Source: Aspidiotus rigidus
Taxonomy: Eukaryota > Arthropoda > Insecta > Hemiptera > Diaspididae
DNA: 64,000 nucleotides
Assembly (NCBI GenBank): GCA_035079385.1
Contig: JAVHKY010000026.1
Coordinates: 1,178,001 to 1,242,000, forward strand
Direction: 5' to 3'
Notes under the pieces: model-generated
Databases searched by the model: none
The model's input: the letters and a program-made list of their open reading frames with translations, nothing else
What the model was told of the DNA's origin: nothing
Part shown: positions 21,373 through 33,170 of the stretch, piece by piece
Layout of the letters: each line of letters begins with the position of its first letter
Position numbering within the stretch: position 1 is the stretch's first letter
Program-made: the position numbers and the translations under genes

Positions 21373-22476
21373 AGGCTTCCTTGAATTTTCAATACCAAAT
21401 CTCATTCGAATCATAAAACAGGTTCCCTGCGTTCCTCGTTTAACTTCGTTAAGGAAGCCGTAATTTTTCTAAGTCCCCCTCCTATCATATATTCTTGAGA
21501 GTCGAAATTTTCCCAAGTTTTTCGCTGGACGGCGCACGCCAGATTTCTCAAATAGCCCCCCATAAAACAGGTTCCCTGTTAATTTTCTAAAGCCTCCTCT
21601 TATCATACATAGCTCGAGAATCGAAATTCTTTCAAGTCCCTCTCTTATCATATATATCTCAAGAATAAAAATTTTTCCAAGTCCCTCTCCTATCATATAT
21701 GGCTCGAGAGACCGAAATTGTTCCAAGTCCCCCTCTTATCATACATAGCTCGAGAGTCGAAATTTTTCCAAGACCCCTTCCTATCATATATAGCTCGAGA
21801 GTTGAAATTTTTCTAAGGCCCCCTCCTATCACATATAGCTCGAAAGTCGACATTTTTTCCAAGTTCCCCTCCTATCATATATAGCTCGAGAGTCGAAATT
21901 TTTTCTAAGTCCCTCTCCTAACATATATGGCTCGAGATGAAATTTTTCGAATGCCCCCTCCTATCACATATAGCTCGAAAGTCAAAATTTTAACAGGCAA
22001 CCTGTTGCATGGGGGGCTTTTTGAGAAATTTGCCGTGCGCCGTCCGCCGTCCAGCAAAAAACTTGAAAAAATATCGACTCTCGAGCCATATACGTATGAT
22101 AGGAGGGGGACTTAGAAAAATTTCAACTCTCGAGCCATATAATATGATAGGAGAGGGACTTGGAAAAATTTCGACTGTCGAGCTATATATGATAGGAGGG
22201 GGACGTGGAAAAATTTCGACTCTCAAGCTACATATGATATGAAAGGGACTTGGAAAAATTTCAGCTCTCGAGCTATCATAAGTATAGCTGGAGATTCGAG
22301 AAAAATTTAGACTCTCAAACTATATTATACTGGGCTTATAGTAGGTCTAGGCCTTCTTTATACTAGCTTTATCTAGGTCTAGGCTTCCTTGAATTTTCAA
22401 TACCATATCCTATTTGACTCATGAAACAGGTTCCCTGCGTTCCTTGTTCAACTTCGTTAAGAAAGCCGTCGTTTTG
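21373..22476. repeat. Composite repeat with satellite units, mostly inverted
   Basis: 21373-21455 and 22320-22476 are reverse copies of the CCTAGACCTAG / GGAACGCAGGGAAC block. 21465-21985 has inverted 45-bp units. 21990-22070 has the AACAGG-module (here AACAGGCAACCTGTTGCATG), and 22070-22300 has direct units. The switch of orientation forms a large imperfect inverted repeat with array D. Confidence 0.8.
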
Positions 22477-23496
22477 GATTTATCGATGACCTATAATAGA
22501 CGGTATCCATAAGTTGGGAATTTACAGGAAAGATACTACAACCAATGTTTTAGTCCACGGAGGTTCGTTCGGTCCTGTTGCTCATGAGATGGCTGCCTTT
22601 CATAGCCTAGTTCACAGACTGACTCGTATACCTTTGAGTCAGTCTGCCTTCAAGAAAGAATTATGTACTCACAATAAAACATCTGGCTAGAGTGAATGGG
22701 GTCAATGTCGACGTTGACGTGATGGTTCGGAGGAAAGTTACGAGGAGCCTTCTGGAATCCACCACCTCCCTCCCCCGAGACACGATCCGCGATCGTCGTC
22801 TGCGATAGATCAGTCTCCCTTTCCTGGGGAAGTTCTCCCTCCAACTGGGTCAGCCCTCCACCCGTTTGGCTTCGGACCCGCGTTTTACAACCCTACCACA
22901 GTCAAGAGGTTGTTTGTGAGACTGAAGGACCCCATACCCGTTGATGAGAGGAGTGGTGTTTACAAGTTGGAATGTGGGGATTGCGGAGGCTTTTATATTG
23001 GTGAGACCAGCCGCCAAATGAAAGTTAGAGTAGCTGAGCACCTGAAGTCTTGGAAGAAGGGACACTTAGGGGAGTCAGCTTTTGCTGATCACTTAATAAA
23101 CAGTGGCCACAGCTTCCGCGAGGGATCCGAAAAGCTCCTCCATAAGGAGAATTCTTACCGTAAGCGTATTACCCTCGAGCATATAGAGATAATGCCTCAT
23201 CTCAACCCCGATGGTATCACTGTACTCAACTCGTACATTCCGGAAGATGGCCTGATTGAACTGGTTTATGATTCACACCGTGATTTTTCGTTTGGCCAAT
23301 CTTAATACCTTGTTTTCCTCTTCTGTTCGTCAGTTGCTTTCAGTTCAGGTTTGATGATGGTTGATTAACCGAAAGCGCTCGTTTTATATTTTTTCTGCGG
23401 TTTGTGTTGTTTACTCTCCCTTCGGAGTATTCGTCCTTTCGCGTTTATTATGGATAGCCGTAACCTTGAGGAACGTATTCGTTTGATTGAGTTCTG
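22477..23496 (+). pseudogene. Penelope-like element C-terminal part with GIY-YIG nuclease
   Basis: The linker (GGSFGPVAHEMAAFHSLVHRL, LTRIPLSQSAFKKEL, then a frameshift) leads to a well-preserved GIY-YIG domain from 22910: SGVYKLECGDCGGFYIGETS and RQMKVRVAEHLKSW, then SAFADHLINSGHSF, up to the stop at 23305. GVYKL/FYIG are the two halves of the GIY-YIG signature and the Arg/Glu region follows. The GIY-YIG nuclease nicks the target in Penelope-like elements. After the stop comes a terminal region with a hammerhead-like motif (23350-23382) and a leader into a new start MDSRNLEERIRLIEF at 23450, the tandem-copy arrangement typical of the group. Confidence 0.85.
23350..23382 (+). ncRNA. Hammerhead-ribozyme-like core in Penelope terminal region
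   Basis: The sequence T-TGATGA, then a stem GGTT-GATT-AACC, then GAAA matches the CUGAUGA / stem II / GAAA core of a hammerhead ribozyme except that C3 is U. Penelope-like elements are known to carry hammerhead ribozymes in their terminal repeats. The related copy at 24217-24250 has a GGC...GCC stem and GAAA but a changed core, so it is probably decayed. Stems I and III were not convincingly paired by eye. Confidence 0.4.
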
Positions 23497-23845
23497 TTAG
23501 GCCAGTCCACGCACACAAAACGTCGTCAACGTATCTGTGCCAATAGTGTATATGACTCACAAACACCTGGCCAGGAGAGAACAGGTCACTCTCAAATTTA
23601 GACATGAAAACTTTTGAAATAAGAGAACCCAGGGGAGATCCAATAGGGATCCCCACCTCTTCAGGGAACCCGTAGAATTTACCATTAAATTTACAAAAGT
23701 TCGGGAACCAACAGACCCTCAATAGGTCAAAGAATTCACCCATTTCCTCATGAGGGACACCAGATTTTACAAGTAACTCGCCAATCTGCTGCATAGTAAC
23801 AGCCTTTGGGATCTTAGGAAATAGCCCCACCACATGGAAGGAACA
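23497..23845 (-). pseudogene. Penelope-like RT palm fragment, minus strand
   Basis: The minus frame has MVGLFPKIPKAVTMQQIGEL, FFDLLRVCWFPN, GIPIGSPLGSLISKVFMSKFE and HRYVDDVLCAWTG. YVDD is the polymerase active site. This piece is intact over about 115 codons but has neither start nor end, and abuts the plus-strand fragment at about 23497. Confidence 0.85.
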
Positions 23846-23869
23846 TAGAGGTGAACCCAGAGGGAGGGA

Positions 23870-24360
23870 AACGTCCTTCAGATGTTGGCGAAAAAGCTTG
23901 GGTAAAAAAGAAAGTAAGGGAGTCAGCCTTTGCAGATCATTTGATCGAAAGTGGTCACAATTTTAAAGAGGGGTCCGAAGTCCTCTTTCATAGGGAAAAC
24001 TCGTACTTCAAACGGCTGGCCCTTGAGGAAATAGAAATCCTCCGACATCGGGGGAATAATAGTAGCGTTACCGTTTTGAACAGGTATATTCCTGAAGAAG
24101 GATTGATCGAATTAGTCTACGGGAATGATTCACATTTCGATCACTCGTAGTTTCAGCCATGATTTCGTTTGATGTCGCTTGTCCTTGTTGGTGTTGGGTT
24201 CAGTTGCTTTTCACACTTCGAGAATGGCAGACTAGCCGAAAGCGCTCGTGTTTTTAATTTTCGTGCGGTCCTTTGCATCTTCTTTCGTGTTACTCCTTTG
24301 AGTATCCTCTTCATTATGGATGACCGTAATTTTATACAAAAACGTATCGATTCGATGGTC
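23870..24360 (+). pseudogene. Penelope-like GIY-YIG tail and terminal region
   Basis: The frame at 23851-24150 gives AWVKKKVRESAFADHLIESG and ends ELVYGNDSHFDHS. The N-terminal half of the GIY-YIG domain is missing. It is followed by a terminal repeat with a decayed hammerhead-like motif and a new leader with MDDRNFIQKRIDSMV (24316). It is near-identical in family to the minus-strand copy at 15155-15560. Confidence 0.8.
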
Positions 24361-27158
24361 AAGGAAGTCGGAACCTGTTTTTTCAATTCTCAAAGTCATG
24401 TGCGCACGCGCATGCGTGCTCTGGAATTTTGGAGACGGTAAAAGCAAAGGCACGAAACACGTCAAAAACCTTTCTGGACTTGGAGCATTGTGTTTCTTTC
24501 GTGATTTTACTATACTCTAGGGTGTCTGGACAAAAAGTGAATTCAAAAATAGTCGACTTTGATGGACCTGTATATTATGGAATTTTTCAACCGCGCGTTC
24601 TAAGGAAGTATGGTGGGTTTGCAATATTCGAAAAGAAAATAGCAGCGATCGTACACATTATTAAAGGATGATGTAATGTGCCAAATTATGATATCGACAT
24701 TCTTCTTGGTGTACAGTAAGTCGTGAAAACTGCTGCATCTCTCTCATGTAGAGTGCAATGTACTCACTATAAAATATTGTAACGGATTTCAAAGTTTGCT
24801 AACGTGTACGACATTAGCGAGAACGAAATAAAAGAAATTACGCACATATTAGAGTGAATCTGCGGAGTAAGCTTGACCGGACACGTGAAATGGAAATAAA
24901 AAAATGCCGGAAAGCTGCGGATCAGATGCATCGATGTACGAGTTAACGCTTAGTTTTTCGATACACATAAATGTGAAAAATGAAGGCAATAAAATTGCGA
25001 TATTACCGCGGTCTCAATCGGCGTGACGATGATAATTTCATTCACGCCATTTTAGGTAAATGAAAGTGAAGTGTTGACGCTCACTCGTGAATGGAAAGTA
25101 CATCGACGTGCTTCGAGTTTTCTTTGTGTACCGTCCGTGATAAGCAGATGTCTCTCACTCGATAACCGACGTACAGCTATTATTGAAAGGATTAACCCGA
25201 GATCGATTCTACTTAGCTGGTTATAATTCTTCTACTTCTTCAAACGATTTTACCATCGCTCCAATCAAAGATGAATTATATCAGCAATTCGACTACATCA
25301 TTTCAGTAGTTGCATTCCTCCATTGAAAAGAATTACACTGGCAATGAGAATTTTATAACGAGGTCAAGTGGACAAATTGAAATAAATGCTGACCCGCAGC
25401 CCAAGGTAGTACGAGAAGAACGTGATAAGCAGATATTTGGTAATCGATTGGTTCCACATAGCTGTTTGCGAACACGTTTAAATTGGCTTAGTTTAGAGGC
25501 TCTTTCAAATCTATGATGCAGTCTCCAGACGGATGATGTTAACAATCAGTAAAGATTAAATGAAGCGGCTTAAAAACAACGATTTTTTGCTAATATGCCA
25601 AGAATATAGATCATCATCAGTTCTTCGGACGGGTAATGCTTTTACAAAACTTAAAATCACTAAGGTAAGAGACATGGAGAGGAAGAAAGGAGAGAAGACG
25701 CAAGGCTGGTATTGGCAGAAGAATACGACAATTTATTAAACTAGACTGAGTCCGCTAGGGTCCCTACCCTCCTCAAGGTAATTTTTCTTAAGGTCATGGA
25801 TCAATGAAAAGGGGGGATACTCTAATGAATAAAACTAAAAATGAAAATGAGTAGCCGTAACTTACAAGATAGTATTACTTCGGGCAAGGATCAATATAGT
25901 AGTATTTGTAGTAAAAGAAGAGGAAAGAGTGATCGAACCAGCCTCGAGGGGTGAGCTCCACCTCCCTTCCTTACACTCCCAGGTAGTCTTTCCTAAAGTC
26001 ATGACAGTGGCGTAGCCAGGATTCAAGGGATCGGGGGATTTCATGTTCTTCTTCCTCAATATTTGTTGGTCAATTCCACAATACAATCCCCCAAAAAATT
26101 AGAACCAAGGGGGTATTCATTTCCTCTGATTCTTCCTATACTATATGCGGTCATGAAACCGGGACTAGAAAATCAATGCACTGATCTTGATCGACATTTG
26201 TACCCGAGTACGGGCCCTTCTTTGCATATTTAAATCTGATTCATACGGAAAAATGCCCGGATTTTTTCTGTGGTGAGGGCGAATTATTTTTCTGAATTGC
26301 AAAAAAGTTAAGGTTGAGAGCACAGGCACCATCAGCCATTTCGTGAGAACCATTAGGGGGCGGTGGAACGAAGATTATGAATTCAAACCGAGGAGAAAGA
26401 GTGCCAAGAACAGATGACAATCGACGCTTCTCCATCTTCACCTAGAAAACCTATTAAGTCAGCGGGCTAGTCGGTCAGATATCCGCTCCTGGTGCAGGTC
26501 AGCAGTACCAGGCAGGAAATGGTAATGACAAACATAATGGATAGCTGAGAAGAGGAAGTATAGGTTCCTCATATACACATATAAGTACAACTCGATGGTC
26601 GAAAATATTTCAAGTCTCTGGACATTTTCCCGAAAATGATGACCTTATTAAGACTGGAGGGAACATGAGATTGAGTTACAAAGCATGCTGTGTGTTCTTA
26701 GATTTTCAATGTCCCAGATATACATACGAGTATCATTTACCTAGAGTCTCTGGCACTTCATTAGAGATAGATCAAAAATACAATCGAGAAGTTCGTTATT
26801 GAAATATTGAGTGGAAGGGAGAGACTGACTGAAGGTAGTGACTAGTGAAACGTAGCTTGGAGCGTAAATAAGCTTCGGCTAAGGGAAATGAGCAACTTTC
26901 GGTTTGATGATTTATTCTATGTTTACTTATCTCGTTATTTTCTTTTCCACGTCGTTACCGGACGGTTTTCCATCACCCACTTTGACCTTTTTCGACCAAC
27001 TACAGCCGCGAACTAAAGTACGTCCGCCGCGACCACAAATAATTTGCGTAGCAATACTCTTGGAATACAACTAGGTATTGTCAAATTTCGTTGACCTCTC
27101 AGCGACACACTCTGTCGAGAGTATCAGAAGTTGTACCGAGTAGAATAGTAAGATCAAA
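24361..27158. other. Intergenic, no supported gene
   Basis: I see only short open frames without motifs. No known repeat was recognised apart from simple A/T tracts. The last 200 bp may be a leader for the FLYWCH-type gene. Confidence 0.4.
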
Positions 27159-27685
27159 ATGGCAGATGCAGAGATAAGTGGAGGCAAGTTACTATTGGAT
27201 GGGTACGTCTACATACGATCACGTGTCCGAGGAAACCGAGTTTATTGGGATTGTCAGGAGACCGAAGAGCGGTTACAAACGATAAAACAGGCGATCAACT
27301 AGTCGTATACAGAAGGCCTGCCGATTCGCCACATCAACATGCCCCAAACTGGAACTGGAAGGACACGACACCTGTGCGTGTAACGGAAACGCTGAAACGT
27401 GAGGCGGCTGACGATCTTAGCCAACCGCCGTCGCAAATACCGCGAACAGAATTTCCTGAGGTAAGTTGTGCGGTCCGGAGCCAATTGCCGGAACGGGAAG
27501 CGTTGGCAAAAAGTATGCAACGTGAAAGACGCAACATGTCGAAGAACACAACGAGCTTTCAGGAGCTGGCGAACGTACCCGAGTGGTTTAAACGAACTTT
27601 CGAAGACGAGGAGGCGTTGAGTGCTGATGGGCGTAAGTGGGTTCTTGTCCACGATAGTATCCAAGGACCGACAGCAGAATACTAA
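27159..27685 (+). pseudogene. FLYWCH / MULE-type gene N-terminal remnant
   Basis: ATG at 27159 opens MADAEISGGKLLLDGYVYIR and GNRVYWDCQ, the first half of a FLYWCH zinc finger (Y-W-x-C). The frame stops at 27299. In the +2 frame (27245-27685) the domain resumes: RRAVTNDKTGDQLVVYRR and SPHQHAPN (the His pair), then LSQPPSQIPRTEFPEVSCAV, LPEREALAKSMQRERRN and TTSFQELANVPEWFKRTF. That order is common in insect proteins fused to MULE transposases. A short deletion plus a frameshift removed the second zinc Cys, and no transposase follows. It is therefore a dead or truncated copy; a spliced small protein cannot be ruled out. Confidence 0.65.
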
Positions 27686-29160
27686 GATTATAAAGATAGA
27701 AATGATGTATTGGTATCGATGTTCGAAGAATACGGGTATATAAATAGAATTTAATGAAAATACCAAAAACATTTTAGGGATTTTACTTTTTCAGTGAATT
27801 TCTGTTGTAAGCTTTTGTCGAACTTTCGGCAAAGTAGTAGTCGGCAGAAGGGTCGGAAATTAATTCTGTGATCTTTCCAAGTTATTTTGTTAGCTGACGG
27901 TCCGAAAAGTTCCCTTAATTATAAATAACGTGCAAAAAAATTGCTACTGGTCTAGCAGGTCAACGAACTTGATATTGAAGATTATTCTATTTATGAATAC
28001 TGGTTAAACTACCTTATTTTAATATTCTTTGTTAAACGGTTTTTTGCGTAATAGTCTGGCGATGGCTTCTGTGAGCTACCTTTTAATTCATTATAAACTC
28101 GTTTTACTTGTGTATTTTGGATTACAAAAAAAAAAAAAATTAAAAATGATAAAATTTCCTCCGTGTGCGTATACGTCTATAATATTTATGATAATTTTGC
28201 ACTCGAATTCTATCTTGGACGATCTTAATAACACAGACCCGTAAAATGTAATACGTTTTTCCCCCCTCGGAATTCCATTTACAGTGCGCGATATCCGACC
28301 GTGAACCTTTTGCAAATCTTCATGCGGAGAATATTTGGACGTACCTACGATACATTGTGGAGTGGTCCATGCCATAAAGGTGATACATTCCCAAGACTAT
28401 ATTGGGCTCTCGTTTTCTAAAATGTGCTGAGTAATTTCCATTCTTCGAGTACAATCATCACATCCAATTTTCTATCTTCACTCGCACAGGTACTTCTTTG
28501 ATGTGTATTTGAAGGTCTTCTCGAAGCGAACAGTCTCGAGCCACGAGCAGCAGTTGCTAAGAAATTTAAGCATATTATTTTTGGTATTCGTCTCGTATAT
28601 TTATATTGATCGTTATCACAAGGTTAGAAGTAGCCATCATACGGACTTGCTTTTCTTCAGTGATTTCGAAAGATAAAAATGATATAAATGAGATTATACG
28701 GCGAAAATTGTTTCTATTTAATTAAAACTTGAAAGTGTTGTTGATGTGCAACAAGAGGAACGCAATGACTACACTGGATTATGCTTTTGAGATTGGATCG
28801 TCACGAAAATCCGTAACTTGAACTTGGAACTTCAAAAAAATTCTACCCACATGATAGTAAACTAGGTTTCGACTAGGACTACCCCGAAAAAACCGTCACC
28901 GGTTCTGTCACAACTGATGACGTAAATTTCAACCTTCGCTACTTTGGGACCTGTACGCTTTGCCTTGATTATATTAGGCCTAATCTACAGTAAACTACTA
29001 ATAAAATAGGGTTTTATATACTGTATGTCGGGCCAATCAGCTCAGCCTGCCTCCTATATTAGACTCTACACTGGAGCTAACAGATACAGTGTACTAGGCT
29101 ATACAAGCCTGAAGGACAATATACTATCATCTCACCTCTTCCTCTGTACTAGTGTGTAGG
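27686..29160. other. Intergenic, no supported gene
   Basis: No coding motif seen. The final part (28960-29160) partly matches, inverted, the sequence at 33260-33400 just outside the right arm of the foldback-like element (for example GTGTAGGCAAATAAGG against GTGTAGGTAAATTAG). Confidence 0.4.
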
Positions 29161-29329
29161 CAAATAAGGAAAAAAAAAACATTTTGCTGGAGCAAACGTT
29201 TCTTTGCTTTAAGTGGTTCAGGTGTAGATCTGAACAACGTACTGAAAATCCCGTTTTGTTCCCCCCGAGCTTCTTTTTTTATGGGGGTTCGAACCCCCAA
29301 AAACTAGTTTTTCTCCTATATCGCGTGAA

Positions 29330-31800
29330 ATTTAAATTTTATTAAAAAATGTTTCAAACAAAAGTTGTTCCTCGTTGAATTTCCTACCAAATAACGTATT
29401 CAATGTTCAGTCTATGCCAATAATTAGTGCCTTTGCAAAGGCCGCTCAAAAGAGTTTCAGAATTAGTTTTTCCATATTATATCTCACAAAAATGAAATTT
29501 TATTAAAAAATGTTTCACACAAAAGTTGTTCCTCGTTGAATTTCCTACCAAATAACGTATTCAATGTTCAACCTATACCAATTGGTGGCTTTGCAAAGGC
29601 CGCTCAAAAGAGTTTCAAAATAAGTTTTTCCATATTATATCTCACAAAATTGAAATTTTATTAAAAAATGTTTCCAACAAAAGTTGTTCCTAGTTGAATT
29701 TGCTATAAAATGAGCTTTTCATCCTTCAGAAGGTTCTTTTTTAATAGGTGTTTAACCCCCCCCCAAGTTTTAGTCTTTTGCTTATATCTTGTCTAATTGA
29801 AATTTTATAAAAAAATGTTTCAAACAAAAATTGTTCCTCGTTGAATTTCCTACCAAATAACATATTCAATATTCAGCCTATACTTATGATTAGTGCCTTT
29901 GCAAAGGCAGCTCACAAGAGTTTCAAAATAAGTTTTTCCATATTATATCTCACAAAATTGAAATTTTATTAAAAAATGTTTCCAACAAAAGTTGTTCCTA
30001 GTTGAATTTGCTATAAAATGAGCTTTTCATCCTTCAGAAGGTTCTTTTTTAATAGGTGTTTAACCCCCCCCCAAGTTTTAGTCTTTTGCTTATATCTTGT
30101 CTAATTGAAATTTTATAAAAAAATGTTTCAAACAAAAATTGTTCCTCGTTGAATTTCCTACCAAATAACATATTCAATATTCAGCCTATACTTATGATTA
30201 GTGCCTTTGCAAAGGCAGCTCACAAGAGTTTCAAAATCAGTTTTTCCATATATCTCACAAAATTGAAATTTTATTAAAAAATGTTTCAAACATAAGTTGT
30301 TCCTCGTTGAATTTCCTACCAAATAACATATTCAATATTCAGCCTATACCAATGATAAGTGCCTTTGCAAAGGCCGCTCAAAAGAGTTTCAAAATCAGTT
30401 TTTCCATATATCTCACAAAATTGAGATTTTATTAAAAAATGTTTCCAACAAAAGTTGTTCCTCGTTGAATTTCCTACCAAATAACGTATTCAATGTTCAG
30501 CCTATACCAATAATTAGTGCCTTTGCAAAGGCCGCTCAAAAGAGTTTCAAATCAGTTTTTCCATATATCTCACAAGATTGAGATTTTATTAAAAAATGTT
30601 TCCAACAAAAGTTGTTCCACGTTGAATTTCCTACCAAATAACGTATTCAATGTTCAGCCTATACCAATAATTAGTGCCTTTGCAAAGGCCGCTCAAAAGA
30701 GTTTCAAAATAAGTTTTTCTATATTATATCTCACAAAAATGAAATTTTATTGAAAAATGTTTCAAACAAAAGTTTTTCCTCGTTGAATTTCCTACCAAAT
30801 AACGTATTCAATGTTCAGCCTATACCAATAATTAGTGCCTTTGCAAAGGCCGCTCAAAAGAGTTTCAAAATTAGTTTTTCCATATTATATCTCACAAAAA
30901 TGAAATTTTATTAAAAAATGTTTCAAACAAAAGTTTTTCCTCGTTGAATTTCCTACCAAATAACGTATTCAATGTTCAACCTATACCAATTGGTGGCTTT
31001 GCAAAGGCCGCTCAAAAGAGTTTTAAAATAAGTTTTTCCATATATCTCACAAAATTGAAATTTTATTCAAAAATGTTTCAAACAAAAGTTGTTCCTCGTT
31101 GAATTTCCTACCAAATAACGTATTCAATGTTCAGCCTATACCAATAATTAGTGCCTTTGCAATGGCCGCTCAAAAGAGTTTCAAAATTAGTTTTTCCATA
31201 TTATATCTCACAAAAATGAAATTTTATTAAAAAATGTTTCAAACAAAAGTTTTTCCTCGTTGAATTTCCTACCAAATAACGTATTCAATGTTCAACCTAT
31301 ACCAATTAGTGCCTTTGCAAAGGCCGCTCAAAAGAGTTTCAAAATAAGTTTTTCCTTATTATATCTCACGAAAATGAAATTTTATTGAAAAATGTTTCCA
31401 ACAAAAGTTGTTCCTCGTTGAATTTCCTACCAAATAACGTATTCAATGTTCAGCCTATACCAATAATTAGTGCCTTTGCAAAGGCCACTCAAAAGAGTTT
31501 CAAAATCAGTTTTTCCATATATCTCACAAAATTGAAATTTTATTAAAAAAAGTTTCCAACAAAAGTTGTTTCTAGTTGAATTTGCTATAAAATGAGCTTT
31601 TCATCCTTCAGAAGGTTCTTTTTTAATAGGTGTTTAACCCCCCCCCCAAGTTTTAGTCTTTTGCTTATATCTTGTCTAATTGAAATTTTATAAAAAAATG
31701 ATTCAAACAAAAGTTGTTCCTCGTCAAATTTCCCACTAAATAACGTATTCAATGTTCAGCCTATGTCAATTAGTGACCCGGAAAAGCCTGAAAGGTCGTT
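29330..31800 (+). repeat. ~160-bp satellite array (left arm)
   Basis: Units contain TGCCTTTGCAAAGGCCGCTC, AGTTGTTCCTCGTTGAATTT, CTACCAAATAACGTATTCAA and AATTTTATTAAAAAATGTTT. Spacing between ATAACGTATTCAATGTTCA blocks is about 155-165 bp. A longer variant block with a run of 8-9 C (about 29756, 30064, 31637) is itself repeated, so 29690-29980 and 29995-30290 form a ~300-bp duplication. Confidence 0.9.
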
Positions 31801-31854
31801 CAATTGAATTTTTTCTTGGATGAATGTGCCAAATTACCTCCTTTATCTATGGAA

Positions 31855-32098
31855 TAGTGATGGGCGGTTTTCGATTCTTGTGTAAAATTAACCGAAAACC
31901 GGTTTATTTGTAATTAAAGGTTAACCTGAAAAACCGATTATTAAGAGCGACCTTGGCGCTCCTAGCGGAATTTTTTGAGAACTAAGTGATCCAAATAATT
32001 GCCGGTTAACCGGGTTTTCAACCGATTAACCGGTTACAATGATCTCTAATAAACCGTTTAACCGGTATTTTGAAATAACCCATAACCTCCCATCACTA
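31855..32098. mobile_element. MITE, probably hAT-derived
   Basis: Terminal inverted repeats TAGTGATGGGCGGTT and (reversed) TAGTGATGGGAGGTT enclose 244 bp rich in ACCGGTT and GGTTAACC. The flanking 8-mers CTATGGAA and ATTAGGAA agree at five positions, as an old 8-bp hAT duplication might. No coding capacity. Confidence 0.6.
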
Positions 32099-32109
32099 AT
32101 TAGGAATAT

Positions 32110-32447
32110 TTATTGCTCACATGCTTCTCGGCAGCTACAAGCATTTCTACAACCTTTGGCGCACTCACTAGAAATAAGTTGTAGGAGGTAATCTGGCGCA
32201 GCGCTGGGGCTTTGTTCATTCTTCTAGGCTACAATATTCCATCGATTCGCTTCCATCCCCATTCGTATGGATCTTTTTCATGACCAAGCCACAATTGTAC
32301 TCGGTGATACACTCTGTACAAATGAAACCGTGCAGCGTCTTCAATGGGAGGTAGAGAGGCCAAGTCTACTTTCCGGTGGACTTTTTTTGCGGAAGCTTGA
32401 AAGCGACATTTGTTCAATGGCTTGTCTCTTGTACGACCGTAGGTCAC
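32110..32447 (-). pseudogene. Remnant of a cysteine-rich, arthropod-repetitive protein gene
   Basis: The minus frame from 32447 has EDAARFHLYRVYHRVQLWLG and DPYEWGWKRIDG. After a frameshift near 32225 it continues APDYLLQLISSECAKGC and RNACSCREACEQ to a stop at 32110. The order (R-x-Y-x-V-Y-x-Q-V-x-x-W-L, EWGW, then C-x3-C-x-C-x4-C) is that of a widespread insect/arthropod protein family of unknown function, often seen beside mobile elements. It is too short and frameshifted to be functional. Confidence 0.6.
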
Positions 32448-32739
32448 AGAGTATTGCAGCTGCCTTACAGTCTTTGATACGACGCGACTTTAATTGTTTT
32501 TATTTCAATACCTAGATACCACGTGAGTCATGAATACGAGAAAAATATTTATTTAGTTACCATCTTTTCAATATTTCTATCACTGATAAAAAAAATAGTC
32601 TTTACAATCTGTAATGATGCAAGACTTCCAGAAATCAGCACCAAAACTATCTGAACATACAAAAAATATACCACATCCTTATATTTTTAACATCGAAAGC
32701 CCTTCTTTGCAGACTAGTTGCTCTATCTGAAAGCTAAAT

Positions 32740-33170
32740 AGCTCATTTGATAAGAAATTCAACGAGGAACAACTTTTATTTGAAACATTTCTTCATACAA
32801 TTTCAATTTTGGGAGATATAAATGGAAAAACTGATTTTGGTTCTTTTTTGTACGGTTTTTCAAGGCTTTGCCGGGGCACTAATTGACCTAGGCTGAATAT
32901 TGAATACGCTATTTGGTAGGAAATTTAACGAGGAACAACTTTTGTTTGAAACATTTTTTAATAAAATTTCATTTTTGTGAGATATATGGAAAAACTGATT
33001 TTGAGACTCTTTTGAGCGGCCTTTGCAAAGGCACTAATTATTGGTATAGGCTGAAAGTTGAATACGTTATTTGGTAGAAAATTTGACGAGGAACAACTTT
33101 TGTTTGAAACATTTTTTAATAAAATTTCAATTTCACGAGATATGGGCGAAAAACTAATTTCTGGGGATTT
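32740..33170 (-). repeat. ~160-bp satellite (right arm, inverted)
   Basis: The reverse complement shows the same unit landmarks as the left arm (AACGAGGAACAACTTTTGTT, CGGCCTTTGCAAAGGCAC in plus-strand reading). About three units, more diverged on the inner side. Confidence 0.85.

Noticed and set aside
19923..21463. Several repetitive frames of MIGGGLGKISTLELY type
   Set aside because: Same periodic artefact in the satellite array; no start context or non-repeat part.
9470..22300. CRISPR-like array
   Set aside because: The repeats are contiguous without unique spacers, and the genome is eukaryotic.
29284..29300. Possible tRNA T-arm (GGGGGTTCGAACCCCC)
   Set aside because: No acceptor, D or anticodon arms upstream; it is inside the satellite unit.
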